DNA from: Halorubrum sp. 2020YC2
Lineage (GTDB): Archaea; Halobacteriota; Halobacteria; Halobacteriales; Haloferacaceae
Assembly: GCF_018623055.1 (NCBI RefSeq)
Contig: NZ_CP076019.1
Location: 186,001 to 250,000, forward strand
Length of the DNA: 64,000 nucleotides
Direction: 5' to 3'
A program made the position numbers and the translations under genes. This document shows positions 43,871 through 52,939 of the stretch, piece by piece. The notes below the pieces were generated by a model. It did not search any database, had not been told where the DNA came from, and was given only the letters and a program-made list of their open reading frames with translations. Each line of letters begins with the position of its first letter. Within the stretch, counting starts at the first letter, position 1.

Positions 43871-45667
43871 ATGAGCCGGAACGACGAGGTCGCGACGCGG
43901 TTAGAGGAGTTCGCCGACCTCCTCGAGGCGACGGGCGTCGAGTACAAGCCGACCGCCTACCGACGGGCGGCCGAGAACGTCCGCGACCACCCAGCGCCGA
44001 TAGAGGGGCTCGCCGCCGAGGGCGAGGAGGCGGTCGCGGAGATAGACCGGGTGGGCGACGCCATCGCGGCGAAGGTCGTCGAGTACGTCGAGACCGGCGG
44101 GATCGAGGAGCTCGACGACCTGCGCGAGGAGCTTCCCGTCGACATAGCCGGGTTGACCGCGGTCGAGGGCGTCGGCCCGAAGACGGTCGGCTCGCTGTAC
44201 GACGCGCTCGGAATCACCGACCTCGACGAGCTGGAGGCCGCCGCGGAGGCGGGCGAGATTCAGGAGGTCTCCGGATTCGGCGCGAAGACGGAACAGAACA
44301 TCCTCGACAACGTGCCGTTCGCGCGGGAGGCCCGCGAGCGCACTCGCCTCGGAGACGCCCGCCCCGTCGCGGACGACGCGCTCGCGTCCCTCGCCGCCCT
44401 CGACCCCGTCGAATCGGTCGAGGTGTGCGGCTCGATCCGGCGGTGGAAGCCGACGATCGGCGACGTCGACCTGCTGGTCGCCAGCGAGGCGCGCGACCCG
44501 ATCGTCGAGGCGTTCACCGACTGGGACGCCGCGGACGCGACCATCGAGGCGGGCACCGGGAAGGCGAGCGTGCGCGCGGACGGCACGCGCGTCGACCTCC
44601 GGATCGTCGACCCCGACGAGTTCGGCGCCGCGCTCCAGTACTTCACCGGGTCGCGCGCCCACAACGTCGCCGTCCGCAACCGCGCGATCGACCGCGGGCT
44701 CAAGCTGAACGAGTACGGGCTCTTCGACGTGAGCGATGTCGAGGGCGAGGGAGCCGAGGCCGGAGACGGTGACGAGACAGACGCCGGGGCCGAGGAGCCG
44801 GACGCCACGCGCGCCGGCGAGCGCGTCGCGGGCGAGAGCGAGGACGGGGTCTACCGCGCCCTCGATCTCGACCCGATCCCGCCCGAACTGCGGGAGGACC
44901 GCGGCGAGGTCGACGCGGCCGCCGAGGGGCGGCTCCCGTTCCTCGTCGAACCGTCGGACCTCCGCGGCGACCTCCACACCCACACCGACTGGTCGGACGG
45001 CGGCTTCTCGATAGCCGAGATGGCCGCCGCGGCCGAAGAGCGCGGCTACGACTACCACGTCGTCACCGACCACGCGACCGGCCCGGGGATGGTCGGCGGG
45101 GTCGGCCTCAACGAGTCCGACATCGAGGGGCAGGCCGCGGCGATCGCGGAGGCCGCGGACGAGGTCGACATCCCGATCCTCCACGGGATCGAGGCCAACG
45201 TCGACGCGGACGGCGACCTCTCGACCGACGACGAGACGCTCGCCGCCCTCGATCTGGTCGTCGCGTCGCCGCACGCCGCGCTCGGACAGGACCGGGAGGA
45301 AGCCACCGAGCGGCTGGTCCGCGCGGTCGAGCACCCGCACGTCGACGTGCTCGGCCACCCGACCGGCCGCCTGATCAACGAGCGGCCCGGACTCGACCCG
45401 GACGTCGAGGCGGTCGCGGCGGCCGCGTCGGCGGCGGGCACCGCGATCGAGGTGAACGCGAACCCCGCCCGGCTCGACGCCGACGGCGAGTTCGTCCGGG
45501 CCGCGGTCGAGGCGGGCGCGACGATCGCGGTCGACACCGACGCGCACGCGCCCCGCGAACTCGACAACGCCCGGTACGGGGTCCACACCGCCCGGCGGGG
45601 CTGGGCCGAGGCCGCGGACGTGCTCAACGCGCGCTCGCTCAACGGGCTCCGGTCCTTCGTCCTGTAG
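43871..45667 (+). CDS. polX: Family X DNA polymerase with PHP domain
   Basis: 598 residues. An 8-kDa-like helical start (RLEEFADLLEATGVEYKPTA) is followed by helix-hairpin-helix repeats (VEGVGPKTVGSLYDAL, VSGFGAKTEQNIL). The nucleotidyltransferase core has CGSIRRWKPTIGDVDLLV near 185 with the two catalytic Asp residues. An acidic linker joins a C-terminal PHP phosphoesterase (HTHTDWSDGG near 369, HGIEANVD, DTDAHAP). This bacterial-type PolX fills gaps and trims 3' ends in base-excision repair. It abuts the next gene with no gap. Confidence 0.95.
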   Translation: MSRNDEVATRLEEFADLLEATGVEYKPTAYRRAAENVRDHPAPIEGLAAEGEEAVAEIDRVGDAIAAKVVEYVETGGIEELDDLREELPVDIAGLTAVEGVGPKTVGSLYDALGITDLDELEAAAEAGEIQEVSGFGAKTEQNILDNVPFAREARERTRLGDARPVADDALASLAALDPVESVEVCGSIRRWKPTIGDVDLLVASEARDPIVEAFTDWDAADATIEAGTGKASVRADGTRVDLRIVDPDEFGAALQYFTGSRAHNVAVRNRAIDRGLKLNEYGLFDVSDVEGEGAEAGDGDETDAGAEEPDATRAGERVAGESEDGVYRALDLDPIPPELREDRGEVDAAAEGRLPFLVEPSDLRGDLHTHTDWSDGGFSIAEMAAAAEERGYDYHVVTDHATGPGMVGGVGLNESDIEGQAAAIAEAADEVDIPILHGIEANVDADGDLSTDDETLAALDLVVASPHAALGQDREEATERLVRAVEHPHVDVLGHPTGRLINERPGLDPDVEAVAAAASAAGTAIEVNANPARLDADGEFVRAAVEAGATIAVDTDAHAPRELDNARYGVHTARRGWAEAADVLNARSLNGLRSFVL

Positions 45668-46240
45668 ATGCCGGACCGCGACGAGGACGGCGCCGACTCC
45701 CCGCCCGGTCGCGCTCGCGGTCCCGGCGACCGCCCGCCCGTCCTCCTCGACGTCATGTGCGGGAAGCTCGCCACCTACCTCCGCTTTTGCGGGTACGACG
45801 CGGCCTACGCGCTCGACCGCGGGGCCGAGGCCGACGACCGGCTCCTCTCGCTCGCGGCCGCGGAGGGGCGGACGCTGATCACCCGCGACCGCGAACTGGC
45901 GGACCGCGCGCCGGGCGCCGACCCCGCGGTCGAGGCCGTCCTGCTCACCGAGCGCGACCCCCTCGACCAGCTCCGCGAACTCGACGCCGCCGGGTTCCCG
46001 GTCGAACTCGCCGCGGAGCCGTCGCGGTGCGGGGCGTGTAACGGCCCCGTCGAGCGCGTCGGCGCCGGCGGGGACGACGGCGACGGCGGACCCGACGGCT
46101 TCCCGCCGGCAGACCGCCCCGGCTACGTCCCCGACGACGTGGGAGTCGACCGGCCCGGCTGGCGCTGTACCGATTGCGGCCGGTGGTTCTGGAAGGGCGG
46201 CCACTGGGACGACGTCGCGGCGCGGCTGGGGGGGATCTGA
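45668..46240 (+). CDS. Mut7-C RNase-domain protein with zinc ribbon
   Basis: 190 residues. The Mut7-C core opens PPVLLDVMCGKLATYLRFCG and contains RTLITRDRELADRA, a PIN-like nuclease fold. The C-terminal zinc ribbon has CGACNGPVE and WRCTDCGRWFWKGGHW. These proteins are predicted RNases of unknown target. The ATG directly follows the polX stop, so the two are co-transcribed. Confidence 0.9.
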   Translation: MPDRDEDGADSPPGRARGPGDRPPVLLDVMCGKLATYLRFCGYDAAYALDRGAEADDRLLSLAAAEGRTLITRDRELADRAPGADPAVEAVLLTERDPLDQLRELDAAGFPVELAAEPSRCGACNGPVERVGAGGDDGDGGPDGFPPADRPGYVPDDVGVDRPGWRCTDCGRWFWKGGHWDDVAARLGGI

Positions 46241-46323
46241 CTCGTCCGGTCGGCGCGCCCCCGATCGGCGCGCCCTCCGGGCGAGCGTAACCGGTTTGCC
46301 CGCCCGCCGCCTACGCCTCGCTA

Positions 46324-47013
46324 ATGGAACGCGAACGGGCAGTCGACCGCTTGGAGTCGCTCGTCGACCGCGTCGCGGGCGAGCAGATGCCGGTGCCCGT
46401 CCGCGAGGTGTGGGCCTTCGGTGACGTCGCGCTCGGCCTCGACCCGGTCGACCGGCTCGACGTCTACCTCACGAAGGACGTGATCATGGGCGGCGACGGC
46501 GACGCGGCCGCCGAGTTCGAGGCCGAGTACGGCGTGAAAGGCGTCGGGACGACGGTCGACGCCGACTGGGCGCGAGCGAATCCCGACCGCGTGCGGACGA
46601 GCGACAACGGGTACGCGGCGCCCGAGAAGTGCCTCGCGGCCGAACTCGTCGACAGCGAGGGACTACGTCCCTCTGGCAGCCGGACGCAGTCCGGCGACGA
46701 CGACGAGCCGATCCACCTCGAAGTGTGCAACGCGGGCTTCGAGGACAACGTCCGCCAGCGCTTGAAGGGCGCGCTCGCCCGCGACGCCTACGAGGAGGTG
46801 CTCGACCCCCGCGGGGTCTGTCTCTGGGTGGACGGCGAGCGCGACGACGAGGCGTTCGACCGCCTGCGCGAGGCCTCGCTCGCGATGCCGACGCTGCCCG
46901 CCGCGCTCGGGATGCTCGGCGCCGACGAGGAGGCCGCGACCGAGGCCGCGGACGTGCTCAAACGGGAGCGCGCCGAGCAGGAGGGGGCCTCGGTGCGCGG
47001 CGACATGGTCTGA
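46324..47013 (+). CDS. Conserved haloarchaeal protein (DUF7095-like)
   Basis: 229 residues, acidic and soluble. The N-terminal VREVWAFGDVALGLDPVDRL, then LDVYLTKDVIMGG, has the flavour of a nucleotidyltransferase-like fold, but no catalytic pair is evident. The second half includes FEDNVRQRLKGALARDAYEE. An in-frame stretch SEGLRPSGSRTQSGDD near residue 112 is encoded by a small double-hairpin insert (46657-46694) that looks foreign to the protein. Confidence 0.8.
   Translation: MERERAVDRLESLVDRVAGEQMPVPVREVWAFGDVALGLDPVDRLDVYLTKDVIMGGDGDAAAEFEAEYGVKGVGTTVDADWARANPDRVRTSDNGYAAPEKCLAAELVDSEGLRPSGSRTQSGDDDEPIHLEVCNAGFEDNVRQRLKGALARDAYEEVLDPRGVCLWVDGERDDEAFDRLREASLAMPTLPAALGMLGADEEAATEAADVLKRERAEQEGASVRGDMV
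46657..46694 (+). repeat. Small double-hairpin element inside a coding gene (copy 1)
   Basis: GAGGGAC-TAC-GTCCCTC, spacer TGGCAG, then CCGGAC-GCA-GTCCGG. Both hairpins are perfect (7-3-7 and 6-3-6). The same architecture appears at 61318-61355 (opposite strand) and 62388-62429, with different stem bases and the same six-base spacer. The reading frame of the host gene is kept. Confidence 0.85.
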
Positions 47014-47033
47014 CTCGGACGCGCCGCGACGCT

Positions 47034-47495
47034 ATTTATAAGTAAAACCTAGTGCGGTGGCGCGCGCCTGCGAGTGGCCGCCGGAGGCGGCCGCGAGGAG
47101 CGCGTGCGAGGGAGTCGGCCGGCCGGAGCGAAGCGGAGGCCAGCCGACGAGGCTGGGGAGGTGTGAGGCGCGGTTGCTGTGCGTTCCCGCGAGCGACCGA
47201 CGGGAGCGAGCGGGAGCACGGAAGTCGCAGCCCGCGCAGCGAACGGAGTGAGCGAGCAGGAACGTCTTCCGGTGGGGCGGGGCGGGATTCAAAGGGGCAG
47301 CCGGGAGGGCGAAGCACGGCGACGGAAGCACCGCAGGGAGCGAACGAAGTGAGCGACCGAGGAGCGCACCGAGCCGCGCGAGTCCTCCCGGCTGGGGCTT
47401 TGGAGGTGTTCACCGGAGAGTCATCGATTACGTATCGCCGAGCGACTGGGGCTTTGGCGATGTTCGCCGCCGATCCGCTGCTACTCACTTATAAA
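47034..47495 (+). repeat. Structured intergenic repeat element, copy 6
   Basis: Plus-strand copy between convergent genes. TTTATAAGTA at 47034 lies about 20 bases before the opening GCGGTGGCGCG and could act as a TATA box. P2 is GTCGGCCGGCC/GGCCAGCCGAC (one mismatch) around GGAGCGAAGCGGA. P3 is CAGCCGGGAGG/CCTCCCGGCTG. Two 3' modules follow with a 54-bp period (47394 and 47448), the second ending in CTTATAAAGG. The segment 47496-47563 holds a further degenerate TTCATAAATA. Confidence 0.85.
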
Positions 47496-47563
47496 GGTCT
47501 GTCGAAACCCCTGACTTCAGTTCATAAATAACCGCCTAGCCGCATTGATTCACGCCTTTTCGC

Positions 47564-48400
47564 TCACTTCACTCGTCCGACGGTCACGTCGAACGGGACG
47601 TACTCGACGCGCTCGTACTCGCCCGCCTCCATCTGGTCGACCGCTTCACGGCCCATTTCGCGCCAGCGCCCGCGGAGGTCGTCGTAGGCGTTCTCGGAGG
47701 TCGCGGCCACCAGCTCCTCGCGGTGGTCGGCCAGCCCCGCGCCGGAGGCCTTCCGGGCCGCCGACCGCAGCGCCGGCTCCGCGTACGGGGGTTCGGTCCG
47801 CTTCTCGTGGACGTAGCGCCGCGTCCGCACGTCGACGATGCCGGCCGCGTCGAACGCCTCGCGCACGCGGTCGCCCAGCGCCACGTCGGTGTCGACGCCC
47901 GCGACGTACGCCTCGCGGGCCTCGCGCTCCAACCGCTCCTCGGCGTCGACCGTCGACGCCACCCGCACGTCGGCGTTGTCCGGTTCGACCGCGGCGACGA
48001 GGTCCGAGGAGACCCGCGCGAACTCCCTGACCGCCGCGGTCGGGTCCGGGAGGTTGATCAGCAGGGCCTGACAGACCGCGAGGTCGACCGCGTCGCCGCC
48101 GACCGGGAGCCGCGTCGCGTCGCCCGCGAGGTAGCCGATCCGGGCGTCGGTTTCGGATCCCCGTTCCGCTTCGCGGGCGACCGAGAGGAGGTCCGGATCG
48201 GCGTCGACGCCGACCACGGTCGCCGGGGGGTCGCGGGCCGCCGCCTCGGCGGCCAACACCCTCGTCAACTCGCCGGTGCCGCAGCCGACGTCGAGGACGC
48301 GCTCGCGGCTCGACAGCGCCAGGTCCGCGAGCGCGTCGCGGCCGCCCTCCCACATCCCGCGGCGGGTGTGTTCGAGGTACTCGGCGGAGAAGCGTCGCAC
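47564..48400 (-). CDS. Class I SAM-dependent methyltransferase
   Basis: 278 residues. Motif I VLDVGCGTGELTRVLAAEAA is at about 37-56, motif II VVGVDADPDLL follows, and CQALLINLPDPTAAVREFAR corresponds to motifs IV-V. The fold is a standard Rossmann methyltransferase. The substrate cannot be predicted. The C-terminal 100 residues (from about 180) are variable. It is divergent from nothing and convergent with the DUF7095-like gene across element 6. Confidence 0.85.
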   Translation of the reverse strand: MRRFSAEYLEHTRRGMWEGGRDALADLALSSRERVLDVGCGTGELTRVLAAEAAARDPPATVVGVDADPDLLSVAREAERGSETDARIGYLAGDATRLPVGGDAVDLAVCQALLINLPDPTAAVREFARVSSDLVAAVEPDNADVRVASTVDAEERLEREAREAYVAGVDTDVALGDRVREAFDAAGIVDVRTRRYVHEKRTEPPYAEPALRSAARKASGAGLADHREELVAATSENAYDDLRGRWREMGREAVDQMEAGEYERVEYVPFDVTVGRVK

Positions 48401-48470
48401 GGCTCCGATTCGGCACGGGAGAGGATAAACGTCCGGAGATCGGTCGCCGCCGCGTCCGCGTCGCGCCCGC

Positions 48471-48974
48471 TCAGTTCTCGTCGTCGGTGGCGGCGTCGCG
48501 CTCGTCGCCCCCGTCGACGGGGTCGCCCCCGTCGCCGCCGAACCCGAGGAGGTCGGCGGCGAGGACGGCGGTCACGCCGGCGCAGTAGCCGGCGAACGCG
48601 CTCGTCAGCCCGACCGCAGCGAAGCTCACCGTCACGCCGCCGAGCGCCGGATTCCCGCCGTTGACGCCGGGGACGCCGACCGCAGTTCCGAGGAGGACGA
48701 ACCCGCCGAGGACGGCCGCCGGCACGACGCCGACGGCCAGACACGCCGGTCCCCCGCAGCGCGCGTACGCCCCCGCGGCCGCCAGCGGTCCGGGCGCGTA
48801 GAACACCAACAGCGGCAGGAGCCGGTCGGTCAGCGCGCTCGCCGTCGCGGCGTCCGCCGACTCCGCGACGAACGCGGCGACGAGCGCGAGCGTCACGACG
48901 CCGGCGAACCCGACCACCAGCCCGACGGCGAGGTCGCGGCGGCCGCCGACGAGGAGCGCCTTCGTGGTGGGCAT
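48471..48974 (-). CDS. Haloarchaeal membrane protein of unknown function
   Basis: 167 residues with about four spans (LAVGLVVGFAGVVTLALVAA, LLPLLVFYAPGPLAAAGAYA, CLAVGVVPAAVLGGFVLLG, VSFAAVGLTSAFAGYCAGVT) and a short acidic C-terminal tail. No motif is recognised. It precedes the methyltransferase by 70 bases on the same strand. Confidence 0.75.
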   Translation of the reverse strand: MPTTKALLVGGRRDLAVGLVVGFAGVVTLALVAAFVAESADAATASALTDRLLPLLVFYAPGPLAAAGAYARCGGPACLAVGVVPAAVLGGFVLLGTAVGVPGVNGGNPALGGVTVSFAAVGLTSAFAGYCAGVTAVLAADLLGFGGDGGDPVDGGDERDAATDDEN

Positions 48975-49079
48975 GTGCGCGGATCCCGCTCGGGGAAACT
49001 TAAATCCGCGTCGGACGGACGGCGTCGGACGGGCGTCGTCGGCCGATTTAACGGGAGTCGCCCGCGGGCTCGACGACCT

Positions 49080-49916
49080 TCAGTCGTGCCGCAGTTCGCG
49101 CACGCGGTCGATGTTCCACGCGAAGCTCTTGCCGTCCTCAGTCGGCGTCTCTAGGGCGAGCGGCACGTCGGTCAGGTCCGGGTGGTTGAGGAACCGCTCC
49201 ATCCCCGCCTCGCCGATGTGGCCCTCCCCGATGTGGGCGTGCTCGTCTTTGTTGGTGCCGCACTCGTGTTTCGAGTCGTTGAGGTGGACGTACTTCAGGT
49301 GCTCTACCCCGACCACGTCGTCGAACTCCCCGACCGTCTGGTCGACCGCCTCGGGCGTCGAGAGGTCGTAGCCCGCCGCGAACACGTGGGCGGTGTCGAC
49401 GCAGACGTCGATGTCGGTCTCGGTGCGGTCGATGACCCCCGCGAGGTGCTCGAACTCGCCGCCGAGCTTCGTCCCCGCGCCGGCGTCGCTCTCGATCAGA
49501 ATCGTGACGCCGTCGGGCACGTCGAGGTCGTCGATCACCGACGCGGCGTTGTCGAGGCCGCCCTCGACGCCGGCGCCCGTGTGCGCGCCGAGGTGGACGT
49601 TCACGTACGGGATACCCAGCCTGTCGGCCGCGTCGACCTCCTTTTGCATCGAGTCGACCGACTTCTCGCGCAGTCCCTCCTTCGGCGTACAGAGGTTCAC
49701 GAGGTAGGAGGTGTGGATCACCCACGGCCCCTCCAGGTCGCGTTGGGTCCCCTCGCGGAACCGCTCGGCCTCGTCGCCGCCGATGTTCGGGTCCTGCCAC
49801 ACCTGCGGCGAGTGGGTGAATATCTGTCCGCAGTTGCCGCCGACCTCGACCTGATTCGCCACGGCGTTGTCCACGCCGCCGGCGATGGAGACGTGCGCGC
49901 CGACCTTGAGACTCAT
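49080..49916 (-). CDS. nfo: Deoxyribonuclease IV (AP endonuclease)
   Basis: 278 residues, full-length endonuclease IV. It cuts 5' to abasic sites in base-excision repair using three zinc ions. Visible features are [32 protein letters not shown] with a metal His, [15 protein letters not shown] with the metal Glu, [35 protein letters not shown] and [11 protein letters not shown] 49914-49916 begins the barrel directly. The longer frame upstream is Arg-rich noise. Confidence 0.95.
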   Translation of the reverse strand: MSLKVGAHVSIAGGVDNAVANQVEVGGNCGQIFTHSPQVWQDPNIGGDEAERFREGTQRDLEGPWVIHTSYLVNLCTPKEGLREKSVDSMQKEVDAADRLGIPYVNVHLGAHTGAGVEGGLDNAASVIDDLDVPDGVTILIESDAGAGTKLGGEFEHLAGVIDRTETDIDVCVDTAHVFAAGYDLSTPEAVDQTVGEFDDVVGVEHLKYVHLNDSKHECGTNKDEHAHIGEGHIGEAGMERFLNHPDLTDVPLALETPTEDGKSFAWNIDRVRELRHD

Positions 49917-50013
49917 ACCGGTTACAGGGGGGCGGTCGAAAAAGCCCCTTCGGAACCGGGCGGTTCCGCCGACCGCGCCCGTCGCACTCCGCCTACGGCC
50001 CGCCGAACCCCGC

Positions 50014-50880
50014 CTACGCCCCGCCGCCTCCGGGTCGCGTCCGGATCCACTCCTCGTCGCGGTACTTCTCCGCGACCAGCTCCTCGGCGCGCTCCAACTC
50101 CGCGTCCGTCCACGACCCGTTCGGATCCAGCGTCGCCTCCGGAGCCTCGCTCGCCCAGTCGGCAAGCGCCGCCTCGACGGTCGCGACCGCGTCCGTGCGG
50201 CCGACGTCGACGAACTCGTCGATCCCGACGACGCGCTCGCGGAACGCCTCGGGCGTCACCGGCGGGTCCGCGAAGACCCCGAGGTGCCGCGCCGCGTCGA
50301 CCGCGAACGTCAGCGAGCCGTGCTGGATCACCGCCTCGCGCTTGCGGTACTGCGCGTTGCCGGCGACCTTGCGGGACCCGTCTCGGCCGTCGCCCGCCCC
50401 GACCTTCCCGCCCGCCACCACGTCGTGTGCCGGATGAAGCTCGCGGAGGTAGCAGGCGGGGTGATACAGCTCCGGCATCGGCTCGTCGACGTAGTCGGCG
50501 TCGACCCCGAGCCGGCCGAACGCGTCGAGGATCGGCTCACAGAGGAGGTGATAGCAGTCGAGCAGTTCGCCCGGAACGGTCTCCGCGGGGACCGCGACCG
50601 AGTAGGCGACGTCCCCGAACCCGTCGTGGTAGATGCCGCCGCCGCCGGTCTGGCGGCGGGTGACGTCGATCCCCTCGCGCTCGCAGAACGCCCAATCGAC
50701 CGTCTCGGGGTCCTGATGGCGGCCGAGCGTGAGACAGCCCGGCTCCCAGCGGTAGGTGCGGAGCGTGGCGGGGCCGCCCGCCGCGGCGGTCTCGGCGGCG
50801 ACCTCGTCTAACGCCATCTGCATCGGACCGGGGCGGGCCTCCTCGCGGATCAGCCGCCAGTCGACGGCGGGGGCGGTCAT
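50014..50880 (-). CDS. Lipoate-protein ligase A family protein
   Basis: 288 residues of the biotin/lipoyl ligase fold. The lipoyl-AMP binding motif is [20 protein letters not shown] at about 72-90, and the lysine region is VAGGKVGAG...[11 protein letters not shown]. It attaches lipoate or a related acyl group to carrier domains such as GcvH or 2-oxoacid dehydrogenase E2. The C-terminal extension ([20 protein letters not shown]) resembles the accessory domain of LplA. No carrier gene is adjacent. Confidence 0.87.
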   Translation of the reverse strand: MTAPAVDWRLIREEARPGPMQMALDEVAAETAAAGGPATLRTYRWEPGCLTLGRHQDPETVDWAFCEREGIDVTRRQTGGGGIYHDGFGDVAYSVAVPAETVPGELLDCYHLLCEPILDAFGRLGVDADYVDEPMPELYHPACYLRELHPAHDVVAGGKVGAGDGRDGSRKVAGNAQYRKREAVIQHGSLTFAVDAARHLGVFADPPVTPEAFRERVVGIDEFVDVGRTDAVATVEAALADWASEAPEATLDPNGSWTDAELERAEELVAEKYRDEEWIRTRPGGGGA

Positions 50881-50942
50881 ACCCGCACTCTCGGACGCCG
50901 CTCCGAAAGCGGTTGCGCTCGGTCGCTACCTCCCGCCCCGCG

Positions 50943-51899
50943 TCACCGGTCGATCCCGCCCTCGCCCTCGATGACGCTCCGGACCTCCTCGCGGGTCGTC
51001 ACCGCGAGGTCGCCGTCGGTCGTGCGCTTCAGCGCCGCGGTCGCGGATCCCCACCGGAGGGCCGCCGGGAGGTCGCCGCCGCGCAGCCGCTCCGCGATGA
51101 ACCCGGCGACGAACGCGTCGCCGGTCCCGATCGCGTCGAACGTCTCCGCCTCGTAGACGTCCTGCTCGTACACCGAGCCGTCGTGGAGCGCGACCGCCCC
51201 CTCCAGCCCGCGGGTGACGACCACCGTGTCGAACCCGAACTCCGTGGCCAGCCCGTGCGCGATCTCGACGGCGTTGCCCTCGCGGTCGAGCACCTCGCGC
51301 GCGTCGCGCCGGGGGACCAACAGCGTGTCGACGTGCTCGAACACCCCTTCGTAGGCCGCCCGCGCCGTCTCCGGGTCCCAGAGCTTCGACCGGTAGTTCA
51401 GGTCGAACGAGCGGGTGGTCCCCGCGTCGCCCGCGGTCCGCAGCAGGGCCGTCGTCGTGTCCGCGGCGGCGTCAGAGAGGGCGGGCGTGATCCCCGTCGT
51501 GTGGAACCAGTCCGCCGCCGCGACCGCGTCGGTCGGTAGCTCGTCCGGCTCGACCGTCGTGATCGCCGCGTCGGCGCGGTCGTAGATCACGTTCGTCCCC
51601 CGCGGCTCGCCGCCGTGTTCGAGGTAGTAGGTCCCCACTCGGCTCGTCTCCGGGTCCGCCCACGCGACGCCCGGCCGGACGCCGTGGCTCCGCAGTTCGG
51701 TCGCGACCCGTCGGCCGAGCGGCGAGTCCGGGAGCTTCGAGAGCCAGCGGGCGTCGGCGCCGAGCCGCGCGGCCCCGACGGCGACGTTGCTCTCCGCGCC
51801 GCCGGCCTGAACGGTCAGGTCGCGCGTCGTCTCCAGCCGCTCGCCGCGCGGCGGCGACAGGCGGAGCATCGTCTCGCCGAACGTGACGAGGTCGGTCAT
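50943..51899 (-). CDS. 2-keto-3-deoxygluconate/galactonate kinase (PfkB family)
   Basis: 318 residues. PfkB signatures are the N-terminal [20 protein letters not shown] and the C-terminal [20 protein letters not shown] with the catalytic Asp. It fits KDG kinases that phosphorylate 2-keto-3-deoxygluconate or 2-keto-3-deoxygalactonate. ATG 51897-51899 ([16 protein letters not shown]) is preferred to a start three codons upstream. It lies with a galactonate dehydratase and a KDPG-type aldolase, which places it in the sugar-acid pathway below. Confidence 0.9.
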   Translation of the reverse strand: MTDLVTFGETMLRLSPPRGERLETTRDLTVQAGGAESNVAVGAARLGADARWLSKLPDSPLGRRVATELRSHGVRPGVAWADPETSRVGTYYLEHGGEPRGTNVIYDRADAAITTVEPDELPTDAVAAADWFHTTGITPALSDAAADTTTALLRTAGDAGTTRSFDLNYRSKLWDPETARAAYEGVFEHVDTLLVPRRDAREVLDREGNAVEIAHGLATEFGFDTVVVTRGLEGAVALHDGSVYEQDVYEAETFDAIGTGDAFVAGFIAERLRGGDLPAALRWGSATAALKRTTDGDLAVTTREEVRSVIEGEGGIDR

Positions 51900-52068
51900 C
51901 GGCGCCACCCCACGGCGCGGGCTTCGAACGGACTCATACCGGGTGCTACGCTCGGCCGACTATAAGAAGAGGTGATCGCAGTCGACCGGCGGGCGCTGGG
52001 ACTCGCGCACCGCGCCTGCGCCGCGCCTCTCCGCACCGCCGCGCCTCTCCGCACCGCGCCGTCCCCGC

Positions 52069-52899
52069 CTACTCCGAGCGCTCCCGCGCCCGGTAGTCCG
52101 GGAGGGTGTCGTCTTGTATCACCGCGCCGCGGCCGCCGTCGACGAGCAGCGCGGCCCCGGTGACGAAGGCGGCGTCCCCGCTCGCGAGGAAGGAGACCGC
52201 GCCGGCGACGTCGGCGGGCGTCCCGATACGACCGGTCGGGTGGATCGACTCGACCTCTTCGAGCCGGCCCTCGGGAAGCTCATCGCGGGTCCGCTCGATC
52301 TCCACCCAGCCGGGGACGACCGTGTTCACCCGCACCTTCGGTCCGAAGTCGACGGCGAGCGACCGCGTCATGCCGTTTATCCCCGCCTTCACCGCGTTGT
52401 ACGGGAAGTGCGCCGGCATCGTCGCGTACGCGTGGTTCGACGAGACGTTCACGATCGCCCCGCGGTCCATGTGTTCGAGGGCGGCCCGCGCGGCGAGCCA
52501 GTACGCCCGGAAGTCCGTCTCGACGACGAACGCCCAGTCGTCGAGCGTCGCCTCGTCGGCGGCCGTCTCCGTCTGGACGCCGGCGTTATTCACGAGCACG
52601 TCGACCGACCCGTAGCGCTCGGCGGCGGCCTCGGCCAGCGCGGCCACGTCGTCCGGGTCGCGCATGTCGGCGCGGACGAACGTCGCGTCTCCTTCCGCAC
52701 TCTCCGCCGCGATCCGCTCAACGACGGCCCTCCCCGCCTCCTCCGAGCGGCCGCTGACCACGACGTTCGCCCCCTCGGCGGCGAGCCGCTCCGCGATGCC
52801 GGCGCCGATCCCCCGCGTCGACCCCGTGACGATCGCCGTCTCGCCGGCGAACCGACCGGGGACCGCGCCCTCGGACGGCGACTCGCGTCGGCGGGTCAT
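52069..52899 (-). CDS. Short-chain dehydrogenase/reductase
   Basis: 276 residues. The cofactor motif GSTRGIGAG is near 25, NNAGVQTE near 108, the catalytic Ser in NVSSNHAY, and YNAVK supplies Tyr and Lys. The end FVTGAALLVDGGRGAV is typical of classical SDRs. It lies between the dehydratase and the kinase, so oxidation of galactose or another aldose to its lactone is likely, but the substrate is inferred only from context. 169 bases separate it from the kinase. Confidence 0.85.
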   Translation of the reverse strand: MTRRRESPSEGAVPGRFAGETAIVTGSTRGIGAGIAERLAAEGANVVVSGRSEEAGRAVVERIAAESAEGDATFVRADMRDPDDVAALAEAAAERYGSVDVLVNNAGVQTETAADEATLDDWAFVVETDFRAYWLAARAALEHMDRGAIVNVSSNHAYATMPAHFPYNAVKAGINGMTRSLAVDFGPKVRVNTVVPGWVEIERTRDELPEGRLEEVESIHPTGRIGTPADVAGAVSFLASGDAAFVTGAALLVDGGRGAVIQDDTLPDYRARERSE

Positions 52900-52939
52900 C
52901 GCTTTCCCCCGCCGCGTCGCGTTCGAGCTTCCATCCGGA

